A stretch of DNA of 64,000 bases from contig NZ_JAIQXX010000008.1 of the NCBI RefSeq assembly GCF_021887715.1, positions 1 to 64,000 of the forward strand, read 5' to 3'. Below are positions 10,376 to 18,836 of the stretch, in pieces (the stretch's first letter is position 1; each line of letters begins with the position of its first letter). This stretch comes from Winogradskyella immobilis. GTDB lineage: Bacteria; Bacteroidota; Bacteroidia; Flavobacteriales; Flavobacteriaceae. Both the position numbers and the translations under genes were made by a program. The notes under the pieces were generated by a model. It saw only the letters and a program-made list of their open reading frames with translations. It did not search any database and was not told where the DNA came from.

Positions 10376-10405
10376 AAAAACCCAGAGTGAAAACTTTGGG
10401 TTTTT
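10376..10405. terminator. Bidirectional terminator after DUF4293 and phosphodiesterase genes
   Basis: Stem AAAAACCCAGAG / CTTTGGGTTTTT (one G-T pair) followed by a T-run. It lies in the 56-bp gap of a convergent gene pair. Confidence 0.85.
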
Positions 10406-10896
10406 TATTTTTTAAATTCAATAACTTCTAAGTTTTCAATTTTAGAACCATCAATAGTAAAACGAAGCATAGTACGCACTTTATGAAATCCATGTTTGCC
10501 AACAGCACCAGGATTCATATGTATAAGGTTTAATTTTTTATCTGGCATTACTTTTAATATGTGAGAATGTCCGCAGATAAATAAGCGTGGTGGATTTATC
10601 TGTAAAGCTTCTTTGGTTCGGGTATTGTATTTTGGTGGATAACCACCGATATGCGTTATCCACACATCAACATCTTCGCACATAAAGCGATTATGTTCAG
10701 GGAATTCTACACGAACTTTAGCATCATCAATATTACCATAAACACCGCGTAATGGTTTTATCTTTTTTATAGCATCCGTAACTCTTAGATCTCCGATATC
10801 ACCAGCATGCCATACTTCGTCTGCCTGTTCAACATATTTTAAAATATCAGCATCGATGTAACTATGAGTGTCAGATAATAATAGTATGCGTTTCAT
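10405..10896 (-). CDS. YfcE/MJ0936-type metallophosphoesterase
   Basis: A 163-residue calcineurin-like phosphodiesterase. All dinuclear-metal motifs are present: SDTH near the N-terminus, HAGDIGD, GNIDD, ITHIGG and CGHSH, with NPGAVGKH near the end. Family members hydrolyse phosphodiesters in vitro; the natural substrate is not known. It is a single gene, convergent with the DUF4293 gene across a terminator and divergent from truA. Confidence 0.9.
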   Translation of the reverse strand: MKRILLLSDTHSYIDADILKYVEQADEVWHAGDIGDLRVTDAIKKIKPLRGVYGNIDDAKVRVEFPEHNRFMCEDVDVWITHIGGYPPKYNTRTKEALQINPPRLFICGHSHILKVMPDKKLNLIHMNPGAVGKHGFHKVRTMLRFTIDGSKIENLEVIEFKK

Positions 10897-11022
10897 TGAG
10901 TTAAAATGCTTTGTTTATGTGTAAAAGACAGTTCATTAATACTTTAGTTTTTATGGGTTATTTTAATGAATGAGATTCTTGCCTTGCTGAAATAAACACA
11001 GTACAAATCGCAGGAATAAAAC

Positions 11023-11030
11023 TATCTTTG
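11023..11030 (+). promoter_or_regulatory. Candidate -7 element (TATCTTTG) for truA
   Basis: Matches TAnnTTTG, 28 bp before the truA TTG start. Supports transcription beginning just upstream of the chosen start. Confidence 0.42.
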
Positions 11031-11058
11031 TGGTTTAAAACAAAAGTAAAGGTTTAGA

Positions 11059-11805
11059 TTGAGATATTTTATCCAATTATCATATAATGGAGCAGCGTAT
11101 CATGGCTGGCAAATTCAGCCTAATGCAAATACAGTTCAGGCGACTATTGAGAATGCTTTGTCCACATTATTAAATAGTAAAATAAGCATAGTTGGTGCTG
11201 GTAGAACGGATGCAGGTGTGCATGCTTCTGAGATGATTGCACATTTTAATTTTGATGCAAAAATTGATACTACAGATCTTAGATACAAGCTTAATTCGTT
11301 TTTACCAAAAGATATAGCTATTGCTTCAATATATAAAGTTAACCCAGATGCTCACGCTCGTTTTAATGCAATACAACGCACATATAATTATAGAGTTTCT
11401 ACATTAAAAAATGTATTTGAATATGATTACGCCTACTATATGCATTTGCCTTTAAATATAGAAAAGATGAATGCTGCTAGTGAAATTCTATTAACCTATA
11501 GAGATTTTCAATGTTTTTCTAAAGTTAATACAGATGTAAAGACGTATAATTGCGCTATAAAAAAAGCGTTTTGGGTAAAAGAAAAAGATCAACTTATTTT
11601 TACCATTAGTGCAGATCGCTTTTTAAGAAATATGGTAAGAGCTATTGTTGGAACGCTAATTAATATTGGTTTAGGTAAAATAGAGGTAGAAGAGATGCAT
11701 ATTATTATTGCTTCAAAAAAACGAAGTGAAGCCGGATATTCTGTGCCAGCACAAGGCTTATATTTAACAGAAGTGAAATATCCCGAAGATATACGAATAC
11801 ACTAG
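11059..11805 (+). CDS. truA: tRNA pseudouridine synthase A (TTG start)
   Basis: Makes pseudouridine at positions 38-40 of tRNA anticodon arms. The 248 residues include the catalytic aspartate in GAGRTDAGVHA (D51) and the conserved N-terminal IQLSYNGAAYHGWQ. The start is TTG: an in-frame TAA lies at 11047-11049 with no ATG between, and any downstream ATG would remove the conserved first strand. It is separated by one base from the ABC exporter gene downstream, implying co-transcription. Confidence 0.95.
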   Translation: MRYFIQLSYNGAAYHGWQIQPNANTVQATIENALSTLLNSKISIVGAGRTDAGVHASEMIAHFNFDAKIDTTDLRYKLNSFLPKDIAIASIYKVNPDAHARFNAIQRTYNYRVSTLKNVFEYDYAYYMHLPLNIEKMNAASEILLTYRDFQCFSKVNTDVKTYNCAIKKAFWVKEKDQLIFTISADRFLRNMVRAIVGTLINIGLGKIEVEEMHIIIASKKRSEAGYSVPAQGLYLTEVKYPEDIRIH

Positions 11806-11806
11806 A

Positions 11807-13573
11807 ATGGCAGAAAAAGGAAGAGAAATATTTGATGTAACGTTGTTTAAAAGGTTATTAACCTTTATTAAACCCTACCGATTAATATTTATTGTCTCTA
11901 TACTCTGCGTTGTAGGTTTGGCTGTTTTTGGTGCATTAAAACCAAGGGTTTTACAAGAAGCTATAGATACCCAAGTGGCACTTAAAAAGTATGATGGGTT
12001 TGTTTTCTATATAGGCATTATGCTTGGCTTATTAGTGTTAGAAGTGATTTGTCAGCTCTTTTTTATTTACTATGCAAGTTGGTTAGGCCAATCTGTTGTA
12101 AGAGATATTAGAGTGAAGTTATTTAAGCACATGCTTAAATTTAAAATGACATATTACGATAAGTCTTCAGTAGGTGTTTTAATTACAAGAGCAGTGACTG
12201 ATATGGAGCGTATTGCAGATATATTTGGTCAAGGACTTTTTATGATTTTCAGTGATATACTGAAAATGGCAGTTGTTGCAGGTTTTATGATTGCTATGAA
12301 TCTAAAATTAAGTTTAATCGTATTTATAACATTACCGTTAGTAGTTGTAGCTACTAAAATTTTTCAGCGTTATATGAAGCAAGCGTTTGAAGATGTACGT
12401 ACTGAGGTTTCTAATTTAAACTCTTTTGTACAAGAACGAGTTACAGGTATGAAAATCCTTCAATTATTTACAAGAGAAGCTACTGAATACAGAAATTTTA
12501 AAACCATTAACGAACGTCATAAAAAAGGATGGTTAAAAACAGTATGGTATAATTCTATTTTCTTTCCTATTGCAGAATTTTTGTCTTCTCTAACAATGGG
12601 AGTAATTATTTGGATAGGAGGACTTAACGTGGTAAGTACACAAACAGCATCTGTTGGTGAGTTAATGGCTTTTATAATGTTTATACCAATGTTGTTTAGA
12701 CCATTAAATCAAATTGCTAATAAGTTTAATACACTACAAATGGGTATGGTTGCTGCAGATCGTGTATTTAAAGTATTAGATACGGAATCTCAACTTGACG
12801 ATACGGGTACTGTTGAAGCCACGCATTTTAAAGGAGACATAACGTTTAATAACGTATATTTTTCATACATAGAAGATGAAGAAGTACTTAAAGGAATATC
12901 TTTAAACATAAAAGCAGGTGAAACTGTTGCTATTGTTGGAGCTACAGGAGCAGGCAAATCGACGATTATAAATTTGTTAAACCGTTTTTACGATATTAAT
13001 TCTGGTGTTATAAAAATTGATGACATTGATATTAAAGATATGCGATTAGCAGCTTTAAGAAGTCAAATAGCAGTAGTATTACAAGATGTTTTTTTGTTTG
13101 CAGATACGATTTTAAATAATATCACTTTAAACAACCCAGAAATATCTGAAGATGATGTTATAGAAGCAGCGAAAGCAATCGGGATACATAAATTTATATC
13201 TAGCCTTCCTAACGGTTATCATTACAATGTAAAGGAACGAGGTGTAATGTTGTCTTCTGGTCAACGTCAACTCATTTCGTTTTTAAGAGCCTATGTCACC
13301 AATCCAAGTATTTTAATTTTAGATGAAGCTACTTCTTCTGTAGATTCGTATTCAGAACAGCTTATTCAAGATGCTACAGATACCATTACAAAAGGCAGAA
13401 CATCTATTGTTATTGCGCATCGTTTAGCTACCATTCAACAAGCAGATAAAATCATTGTTATGGATGCAGGTAAAATTGTAGAACAAGGCACACATCAATC
13501 ACTTCTAGAAAAAGACAATGGGTATTATAAAAACCTATATGAAGTTCAGTTTTTAAAGGCTGAAGCAGTTTAA
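11807..13573 (+). CDS. ABC exporter, fused membrane and ATPase domains
   Basis: A 588-residue half-transporter of the MsbA/lipid- and multidrug-exporter type that works as a dimer. Six transmembrane helices span about residues 20-310. The nucleotide-binding domain has Walker A VGATGAGKST (about 376-385), a Q-loop at VLQDVFLFAD, Walker B ILILDEATSSVD and an H-loop IAHRL. The signature motif reads LSSGQ rather than LSGGQ. It starts one base after the truA stop. Substrate cannot be told from sequence. Confidence 0.92.
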   Translation: MAEKGREIFDVTLFKRLLTFIKPYRLIFIVSILCVVGLAVFGALKPRVLQEAIDTQVALKKYDGFVFYIGIMLGLLVLEVICQLFFIYYASWLGQSVVRDIRVKLFKHMLKFKMTYYDKSSVGVLITRAVTDMERIADIFGQGLFMIFSDILKMAVVAGFMIAMNLKLSLIVFITLPLVVVATKIFQRYMKQAFEDVRTEVSNLNSFVQERVTGMKILQLFTREATEYRNFKTINERHKKGWLKTVWYNSIFFPIAEFLSSLTMGVIIWIGGLNVVSTQTASVGELMAFIMFIPMLFRPLNQIANKFNTLQMGMVAADRVFKVLDTESQLDDTGTVEATHFKGDITFNNVYFSYIEDEEVLKGISLNIKAGETVAIVGATGAGKSTIINLLNRFYDINSGVIKIDDIDIKDMRLAALRSQIAVVLQDVFLFADTILNNITLNNPEISEDDVIEAAKAIGIHKFISSLPNGYHYNVKERGVMLSSGQRQLISFLRAYVTNPSILILDEATSSVDSYSEQLIQDATDTITKGRTSIVIAHRLATIQQADKIIVMDAGKIVEQGTHQSLLEKDNGYYKNLYEVQFLKAEAV

Positions 13574-13581
13574 GAATGTTA

Positions 13582-14370
13582 TTATGGAGCTAAACTTTTA
13601 AACATGTTTATAATAGCCTCCTTACCTTCAATAAAATAAATTAGAACTAAGACGATAATAGCTATTATAATGTATAATACCATATACACTACAAAGGATA
13701 AAAAAGTTCGTCCTATAATCTCAGCGATATTGAGTTTGTATAAACGCTTAAAACAATACGAGATATATAAAACTTGAATAAATGAATTTATGTAGGTTAC
13801 TGCACCAATATCATAGCCAAGTGAAACACAAATTATATTTAAAACAGCACCTATTAATGATATTACGGCTAACATGTATGTGAAAGCAGCAATATGTTCC
13901 GTGTAATTATACTTTTTATTGTCAAAAAACACGATTCTAGATATAATAGCGTATATAGGAACAAATAACATCATTATTATAGAACTGTATTTTTGAAAAA
14001 GGTCAATAAAGTCTTCTAGAAATGTCTCATCTCCATTTAATGAAATAGAAGACATATTTATTAAATTAGGAAAAAACTTCTGAAGAATTAGCCACTCTAA
14101 ACCTATAACTGTTAGTGTTAATCCAAAAAAACTAATAGGATTTACATAACGTTTTCTAACACCATTAATATATCCTCCAATGACAACTTCAGGTTTTTTA
14201 AACAGATCTATAAATGTTCTTAATAGCTTATTATCATAATTAAAAAAAGTTTCAGAAAGATGCGAAAACAGGTTTCCAAAAGTCAATCGATTTCTAATTA
14301 TACGACCACCACAAGCACTACAATAACTGTTGTGTTCTTCTAATTTTTGATTACAATTTTTACAATTCAT
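13582..14370 (-). CDS. DUF3667 zinc-ribbon membrane protein (third tandem copy)
   Basis: A 262-residue protein with an N-terminal zinc ribbon (CKNC...CSACG, residues 3-20). An amphipathic region with a FxxKPExVIxxYINGxRKRYVNP motif follows, then about five transmembrane helices. It is the last of three tandem paralogues downstream of cdaA. The motif KRYVNPISFFGLTL is shared by all copies. Function is unknown; the soluble ribbon followed by a membrane bundle suggests a membrane-tethered regulator or scaffold, which is only a guess. Confidence 0.88.
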   Translation of the reverse strand: MNCKNCNQKLEEHNSYCSACGGRIIRNRLTFGNLFSHLSETFFNYDNKLLRTFIDLFKKPEVVIGGYINGVRKRYVNPISFFGLTLTVIGLEWLILQKFFPNLINMSSISLNGDETFLEDFIDLFQKYSSIIMMLFVPIYAIISRIVFFDNKKYNYTEHIAAFTYMLAVISLIGAVLNIICVSLGYDIGAVTYINSFIQVLYISYCFKRLYKLNIAEIIGRTFLSFVVYMVLYIIIAIIVLVLIYFIEGKEAIINMFKSLAP

Positions 14371-14429
14371 AATTACTTAAAAAAAGCTAAAAAAAAAAGA
14401 ATATTAAATAATAGCATTACTATTATAGG

Positions 14430-15233
14430 TTAAAATTTCCCTGTTGCAAAAGCATAGATAACTATAACTAGAACTATTAATATTGAAATAATACTAAAGG
14501 CAATTAAATATATAAAGAATGCTCCTAAAAACCGTATAAGAGCATTAAAGTACGATATTTTATGAATTCTTTTAAAAATATAACTTGTGTAGCCAATAAC
14601 TAAAGGAGTAGTAAGTAATGATGCTGTTAAAAAGTCAGAGAATCCTATAATAGCAAATAATATTATTAGAACAAATGTTATAAGAAGTATTTGAGCATTA
14701 GCATATAAATTAATAACTAGATGTTCGGTATAATTGTGCTTGCTTTTATCTATAAATGTTAACCAAGTACCAAGGGCCCAAAAAGGAACAGTTATAGAGG
14801 TGACGATACTAATATAATCGTTCATTTTATCCATAGATTCCACAAGTAGGTTGTTGAAATTAGGAATTTCTTGATTTTCAGGGAGATTTTCTAATAATGC
14901 ATTAGTTTGTGATGTAAAAAAATCGACAAACACATTTTGCAATAAAAAGTATTGAAACCCTAAAACGGTAAGTGCTAAAGCATAATAAGGGATAACACCA
15001 ATATAGCGTTTTCTTGTGCCATTGATGTAACCATTAATAACAGATTCAGGTTTTTTAAATAAAGCTATAAAAGTTAATGCAAATTTATTATCCACAGTCC
15101 AAAACTCTTCATTCACTTGTTGAATAAGAATCTTAGGAGTAAGTCTGTTTCTTATAATTTTAGCACCACACTTATTACAGTAATCACTTTCTTCTAAGAG
15201 TTCTTTTTTACAATTTTTACAATTCATAATCAT
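14430..15233 (-). CDS. DUF3667 zinc-ribbon membrane protein (second tandem copy)
   Basis: A 267-residue paralogue of its two neighbours: zinc ribbon CKNC...CNKCG, ALFKKPESVINGYINGTRKRYIGV motif and several transmembrane helices. The ATG at 15233 overlaps the preceding gene's TGA (ATGA overlap), which favours translational coupling. A second in-frame ATG at 15227 aligns better with the neighbouring paralogue and may be used instead. Function unknown. Confidence 0.87.
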   Translation of the reverse strand: MIMNCKNCKKELLEESDYCNKCGAKIIRNRLTPKILIQQVNEEFWTVDNKFALTFIALFKKPESVINGYINGTRKRYIGVIPYYALALTVLGFQYFLLQNVFVDFFTSQTNALLENLPENQEIPNFNNLLVESMDKMNDYISIVTSITVPFWALGTWLTFIDKSKHNYTEHLVINLYANAQILLITFVLIILFAIIGFSDFLTASLLTTPLVIGYTSYIFKRIHKISYFNALIRFLGAFFIYLIAFSIISILIVLVIVIYAFATGKF

Positions 15234-15997
15234 TTAAAAAAACTAAAATATATTAGAGCTATAATGCCAATAATAGGCACTAAAATGATAAAACACATAA
15301 AGGAATATAGTGTAATGCTAACAATTAGCCGCCAAAATGTTTCCCAAACAGATAATTTATATAGACGTTTAAAACCATACCCAATGTATCCGTAGCTTAA
15401 TATAGTCATTAAAGTAAAACTAATATTTACATTAATATTAAAAAGCATTAAAAAGAAGAAAGAAAACACAAAAAGTATAGTGTATTGAGCTGTTATAAAT
15501 ATATTTATAACAATATGTTCTGCGAAATTATGCTGTCTATTATTAGAAAATAAAAGATAAGTGGAAATAGCAAGAAGAGGTATAGTTGCTATGCTTATAA
15601 AGCCTATATAATCACCTATGTTTTCAGTACTTGTTTGAATTAGTTCATCAAATTCTTTAAGACCTGTAGATTCAATATCATTGTTAAATCCTTTAGAATA
15701 AAATTTTTGAATGAGATAGAACTGAAATCCAAATAAAGATAAAGAAAGCATTAAATAACTAATAACATTTACATAGCGTTTTCGGATGCCAGATAGATAA
15801 GACTCTATAACTATTTCGGGTCTTATTAATAAATCCTTAAAAGTGCGTAGTAATTTATTATCAAGACTAAAAAATTCTTCATTGAATCTCGCAAAAATTC
15901 GTTTTATTGTAACTCTACTTGTTTGTGTCTTTTCTCCACAAATAGAACAAAAGACACTGTGATCTAAAATTTTGGATTCACAATTTTTGCAAACCAT
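15230..15997 (-). CDS. DUF3667 zinc-ribbon membrane protein (first tandem copy)
   Basis: A 255-residue zinc-ribbon (CKNC...CSICG) plus multi-helix membrane protein with the shared IRPEIVIESYLSGIRKRYVNV signature. Its ATG overlaps the cdaA stop codon by one base (TAATG), so it is very likely translated together with cdaA. This coupling is the best hint that the family works near c-di-AMP signalling, but that is inference. Confidence 0.88.
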   Translation of the reverse strand: MVCKNCESKILDHSVFCSICGEKTQTSRVTIKRIFARFNEEFFSLDNKLLRTFKDLLIRPEIVIESYLSGIRKRYVNVISYLMLSLSLFGFQFYLIQKFYSKGFNNDIESTGLKEFDELIQTSTENIGDYIGFISIATIPLLAISTYLLFSNNRQHNFAEHIVINIFITAQYTILFVFSFFFLMLFNINVNISFTLMTILSYGYIGYGFKRLYKLSVWETFWRLIVSITLYSFMCFIILVPIIGIIALIYFSFFK

Positions 15998-16779
15998 TAC
16001 ACCAAATCTTTTTTAATTTTATTGATGAGCTCTTCCATGTCTTTATACATTATAAATTCACCATTTTTTATATAAGATATTTGCCCCGTTTCTTCACTTA
16101 CAGCTAATGCTAGAGCATCTGTTTTTTCCGTAATACCAATAGCAGCCCTATGCCTTAACCCAAAACGATTAGGAATGTTTTTTTCGTTATTTACAGGCAA
16201 TATTACACGCGTTGCCTTCACTATATTATTATCTATAATTATAGCGCCATCATGCAAAGGACTATTTTTAAAAAAGATACTTTCAATAATAGGTTGCGAT
16301 ACCGAAATATTCATTTCATCACCAGTATTGGTTAAAAAATCGAGATTATTATTGCGCTCAATAACAATTAAAGCTCCAGTGTTGTTTCTTCCCATTTGTA
16401 CACAAGCTTTAATAATAACATCAATATCGGTAGTTGTTTCGCTATCGCTTTTTAAGAATTTAAAATTTTTAAAAATCCGCTTTTTGCCTCCTAAATTAGT
16501 TGAACCTACCATGAGCAAAAACTTTCTAATTTCTGGTTGAAAGACAACAATTAAGGCAATAATTCCAACCTTCATAAACCCATCAAAAATACGATGGAGG
16601 AGATGCATGTTTAAATAATCTGTAACTAACCAAACAATATATATAACAAGAATACCTATAAAGATATTAATGGCAACAGTACCTTTTACGAGTTTGTATA
16701 CATAATAGAGTAGGATAGCAACGAGGAAGACGTCAACAAAATCTATAAATCTAAAATTCCAAAATTGTAAATTATCCAA
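15997..16779 (-). CDS. cdaA: Membrane diadenylate cyclase CdaA
   Basis: Makes the second messenger c-di-AMP from two ATP. Three N-terminal transmembrane helices (residues about 12-85) precede the DisA_N catalytic domain with its DGA motif (177-179) and RHR motif (209-211). The 260 residues are complete. It follows folP by 46 bp on the same strand, an arrangement common in Flavobacteriaceae. It overlaps the first DUF3667 gene by one base. Confidence 0.95.
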   Translation of the reverse strand: MDNLQFWNFRFIDFVDVFLVAILLYYVYKLVKGTVAINIFIGILVIYIVWLVTDYLNMHLLHRIFDGFMKVGIIALIVVFQPEIRKFLLMVGSTNLGGKKRIFKNFKFLKSDSETTTDIDVIIKACVQMGRNNTGALIVIERNNNLDFLTNTGDEMNISVSQPIIESIFFKNSPLHDGAIIIDNNIVKATRVILPVNNEKNIPNRFGLRHRAAIGITEKTDALALAVSEETGQISYIKNGEFIMYKDMEELINKIKKDLV

Positions 16780-16825
16780 GGTGGTTGCTTTTTGCTAATT
16801 TAATAATTTAGTATTAATAAACACA

Positions 16826-17650
16826 TTAAGCTTTAAGTTGATTATGAAGAGTAATACATTCCATAGCTTCTTTAACATCGTGTACTCTTAAAATAGAAGC
16901 TCCATGCTGTAAAGCAATCATGTTTAAGGCTGTTGTTCCATTTAAAGCAGATTTAGCGGATATATTTAAAGTTTTATAAATCATAGACTTTCGAGAAACC
17001 CCTGCCGATACGGGTTTGTTAGCTATATCTAAAAGATTTAAATTATTCAACAACTGGTAATTCTGTTCTAAAGTTTTAGAAAATCCAAACCCAGGATCTA
17101 TGATGATGTCTTTAATTTGGACTTTATGAGCAGCAGCTATACGTTCTGAAAAATAAAACAAAATATCTTTTACTAAATCGTCATAACCTGTGTGTTGATT
17201 CATGGTTTGTGGTGTGCCTTTTAAATGCATCATTATATAAGGAACGGATAGTTGACCGATAGTAGTAAGCATATTTTCATCTAAATGTCCTGCGGAAATA
17301 TCATTAACTATAGCAGCACCAGCAACAATACTTTTTTTTGCAACTTCACTTCTAAAGGTGTCAACAGAGATTATAGTGTCAGGGAAATGTTTAATAATTA
17401 ATTCTACAATAGGAACGACACGTTTTAATTCTTCATCTAAAGAGACTTCGTCAGCACCAGGTCTAGAGCTATAACCACCAACATCAATAAAAGTTGCACC
17501 TTCATTAAGCATTGTTTCAACTTGTCTTAATAATTCAGATTCGTTTTTATAGATGCCACCATCATAAAATGAATCTGGAGTTACATTTAAAATCCCCATT
17601 ACTTTAGGTGTAGATAGATCTATAAGTTGCCCTTTGCAATTAATTGTCAT
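16826..17650 (-). CDS. folP: Dihydropteroate synthase
   Basis: Condenses p-aminobenzoate with dihydropterin pyrophosphate in folate synthesis. The TIM-barrel motifs NVTPDSFYDGG, the SRPGA loop (ATFIDVGGYSSRPGADEV), DPGFGFSKT and the C-terminal RVHDVKEA are all present in 274 residues. It is first in an apparent operon folP-cdaA-DUF3667 x3. The three tandem genes between cdaA and the ABC exporter are read toward the exporter's end. Confidence 0.96.
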   Translation of the reverse strand: MTINCKGQLIDLSTPKVMGILNVTPDSFYDGGIYKNESELLRQVETMLNEGATFIDVGGYSSRPGADEVSLDEELKRVVPIVELIIKHFPDTIISVDTFRSEVAKKSIVAGAAIVNDISAGHLDENMLTTIGQLSVPYIMMHLKGTPQTMNQHTGYDDLVKDILFYFSERIAAAHKVQIKDIIIDPGFGFSKTLEQNYQLLNNLNLLDIANKPVSAGVSRKSMIYKTLNISAKSALNGTTALNMIALQHGASILRVHDVKEAMECITLHNQLKA

Positions 17651-17856
17651 GCTATAATTTTATGTTACATCTATTGGTGAAAAGTGCTGTGTAAAACTTT
17701 AAACCTTAAACTTTGAACTTCTAATTTATTTATGCGAAATTTACGCAAATTTTACTCGATAATCGAGATTTAAATATATCGAAATCCATTTCAGAAATCA
17801 TATATTTAATAACTATAATCATGTAAGTGTGCTTGCATGATGTTAATTTTGAATAG

Positions 17857-18390
17857 ATGCAAGATACCTCAAAACAATATGATGCTATTGTTACAAAATG
17901 CAGAACGCTTTTTGTGAATAAAATGAGTGATTATGGAAGCGCGTGGCGTATATTAAGATTGCCTTCGCTTACCGATCAAATATTTATAAAAGCACAACGT
18001 ATTAGAAGTTTACAACAAAATAGTGTACGTAAAGTTGATGAAGGTGAAGTAAGTGAATTTATAGGCATAATAAATTATTGTGTTATGGCATTGATTCAAC
18101 TAGAGCATGGAGTGGTTGAACAGCCAGATATGGATACAAAAAAAGCTACAACATATTATGATGAAAAAATTGCAATAACCAAACAGTTAATGCTCGATAA
18201 AAATCATGATTATGGTGAAGCATGGAGAGATATGCGCGTGAGTTCGTTAACAGATTTAATTTTACAAAAATTGCTTCGTGTAAAACAAATTGAAGATAAT
18301 GCAGGTAAAACTATTGTTAGCGAAGGTATTGATGCCAATTATCAAGATATGATTAATTACGCTGTTTTTGCTTTAATTCATTTAGATTAA
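17857..18390 (+). CDS. DUF1599 protein with internal duplication
   Basis: A 177-residue soluble protein made of two homologous halves: KMSDYGSAWRILRLPSLTDQ (residues 26-45) and KNHDYGEAWRDMRVSSLTDL (about 115-134). Each half ends in an INY-hydrophobic-AL-H/Q-L stretch. The family resembles small all-helical nucleotide-binding folds, but no activity is known. It is divergent from folP. In the upstream gap a 20-bp imperfect palindrome CATGTAAG-N4-CTTGCATG lies at 17820-17839. Confidence 0.85.
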   Translation: MQDTSKQYDAIVTKCRTLFVNKMSDYGSAWRILRLPSLTDQIFIKAQRIRSLQQNSVRKVDEGEVSEFIGIINYCVMALIQLEHGVVEQPDMDTKKATTYYDEKIAITKQLMLDKNHDYGEAWRDMRVSSLTDLILQKLLRVKQIEDNAGKTIVSEGIDANYQDMINYAVFALIHLD

Positions 18391-18409
18391 TATACAAATA
18401 ACAAAAACT

Positions 18410-18419
18410 AAATTCCAAA
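18410..18419. repeat. Left flank AAATTCCAAA of four-helix-bundle gene
   Basis: The decamer AAATTCCAAA lies just before the small gene at 18429. Its reverse complement TTTGGAATTT occurs twice in tandem overlap after the gene (18794-18810), so the gene is bracketed by inverted short repeats. Confidence 0.55.
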
Positions 18420-18428
18420 AAAAGGAGA

Positions 18429-18779
18429 ATGCCAAATTCAAAATCGTATAACTTAGAAGAGAGGACGTTTGAATTTGCTAGAGATTGTAGGTTATTTGTA
18501 AAGAAATTGAAGAAAACGGTTTCAAATATTGAAGATGTAAAACAATTAGTTAGATCTTCGGGTTCTGTAGGAGCAAATTACATAGAAGCTAATGAAAAAC
18601 TTGGAGAAAAAGATTTAAAATTTAGATTAAAAATCTCAAGAAAAGAAGCAAAAGAAAGTAGATATTGGTTGCGGTTATTAAAAGCACTTAATAAAGAACA
18701 TGAAGAGGAGATAGAGTCATTAATTATTGAAGCTGATGAGCTTAGAAAAATTTTGTCAGCAATTATTAATAAAATATAA
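18429..18779 (+). CDS. Four-helix-bundle protein (S23-like), second copy
   Basis: A 116-residue highly charged helical protein. Family features are the RTFEFARDCRLFVKKL first helix, SSGSVGANYIEANEKLG in the middle (residues about 48-64) and a KEAKESRYWLRLLKA third helix. It shares the family and size of the gene at 1918-2277 but is clearly divergent. A good ribosome-binding sequence (AAAGGAGA) precedes the ATG. Short inverted repeats flank it. Function unknown. Confidence 0.85.
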   Translation: MPNSKSYNLEERTFEFARDCRLFVKKLKKTVSNIEDVKQLVRSSGSVGANYIEANEKLGEKDLKFRLKISRKEAKESRYWLRLLKALNKEHEEEIESLIIEADELRKILSAIINKI

Positions 18780-18793
18780 TTTTGAATTCTTTA

Positions 18794-18810
18794 TTTGGAA
18801 TTTGGAATTT
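18794..18810. repeat. Right flank TTTGGAATTT repeats
   Basis: Two overlapping copies of TTTGGAATTT (18794-18803, 18801-18810) immediately after the small four-helix gene, inverted relative to the left flank at 18410-18419. Confidence 0.55.
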
Positions 18811-18836
18811 AAAAATTGAAATTTATAGTATAAATT

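Noticed and set aside
17820-17839. CATGTAAG/CTTGCATG palindrome as an operator for the DUF1599 gene
   Set aside because: One mismatch, only a single copy and no regulator nearby; noted in the gene entry but too weak to call separately.
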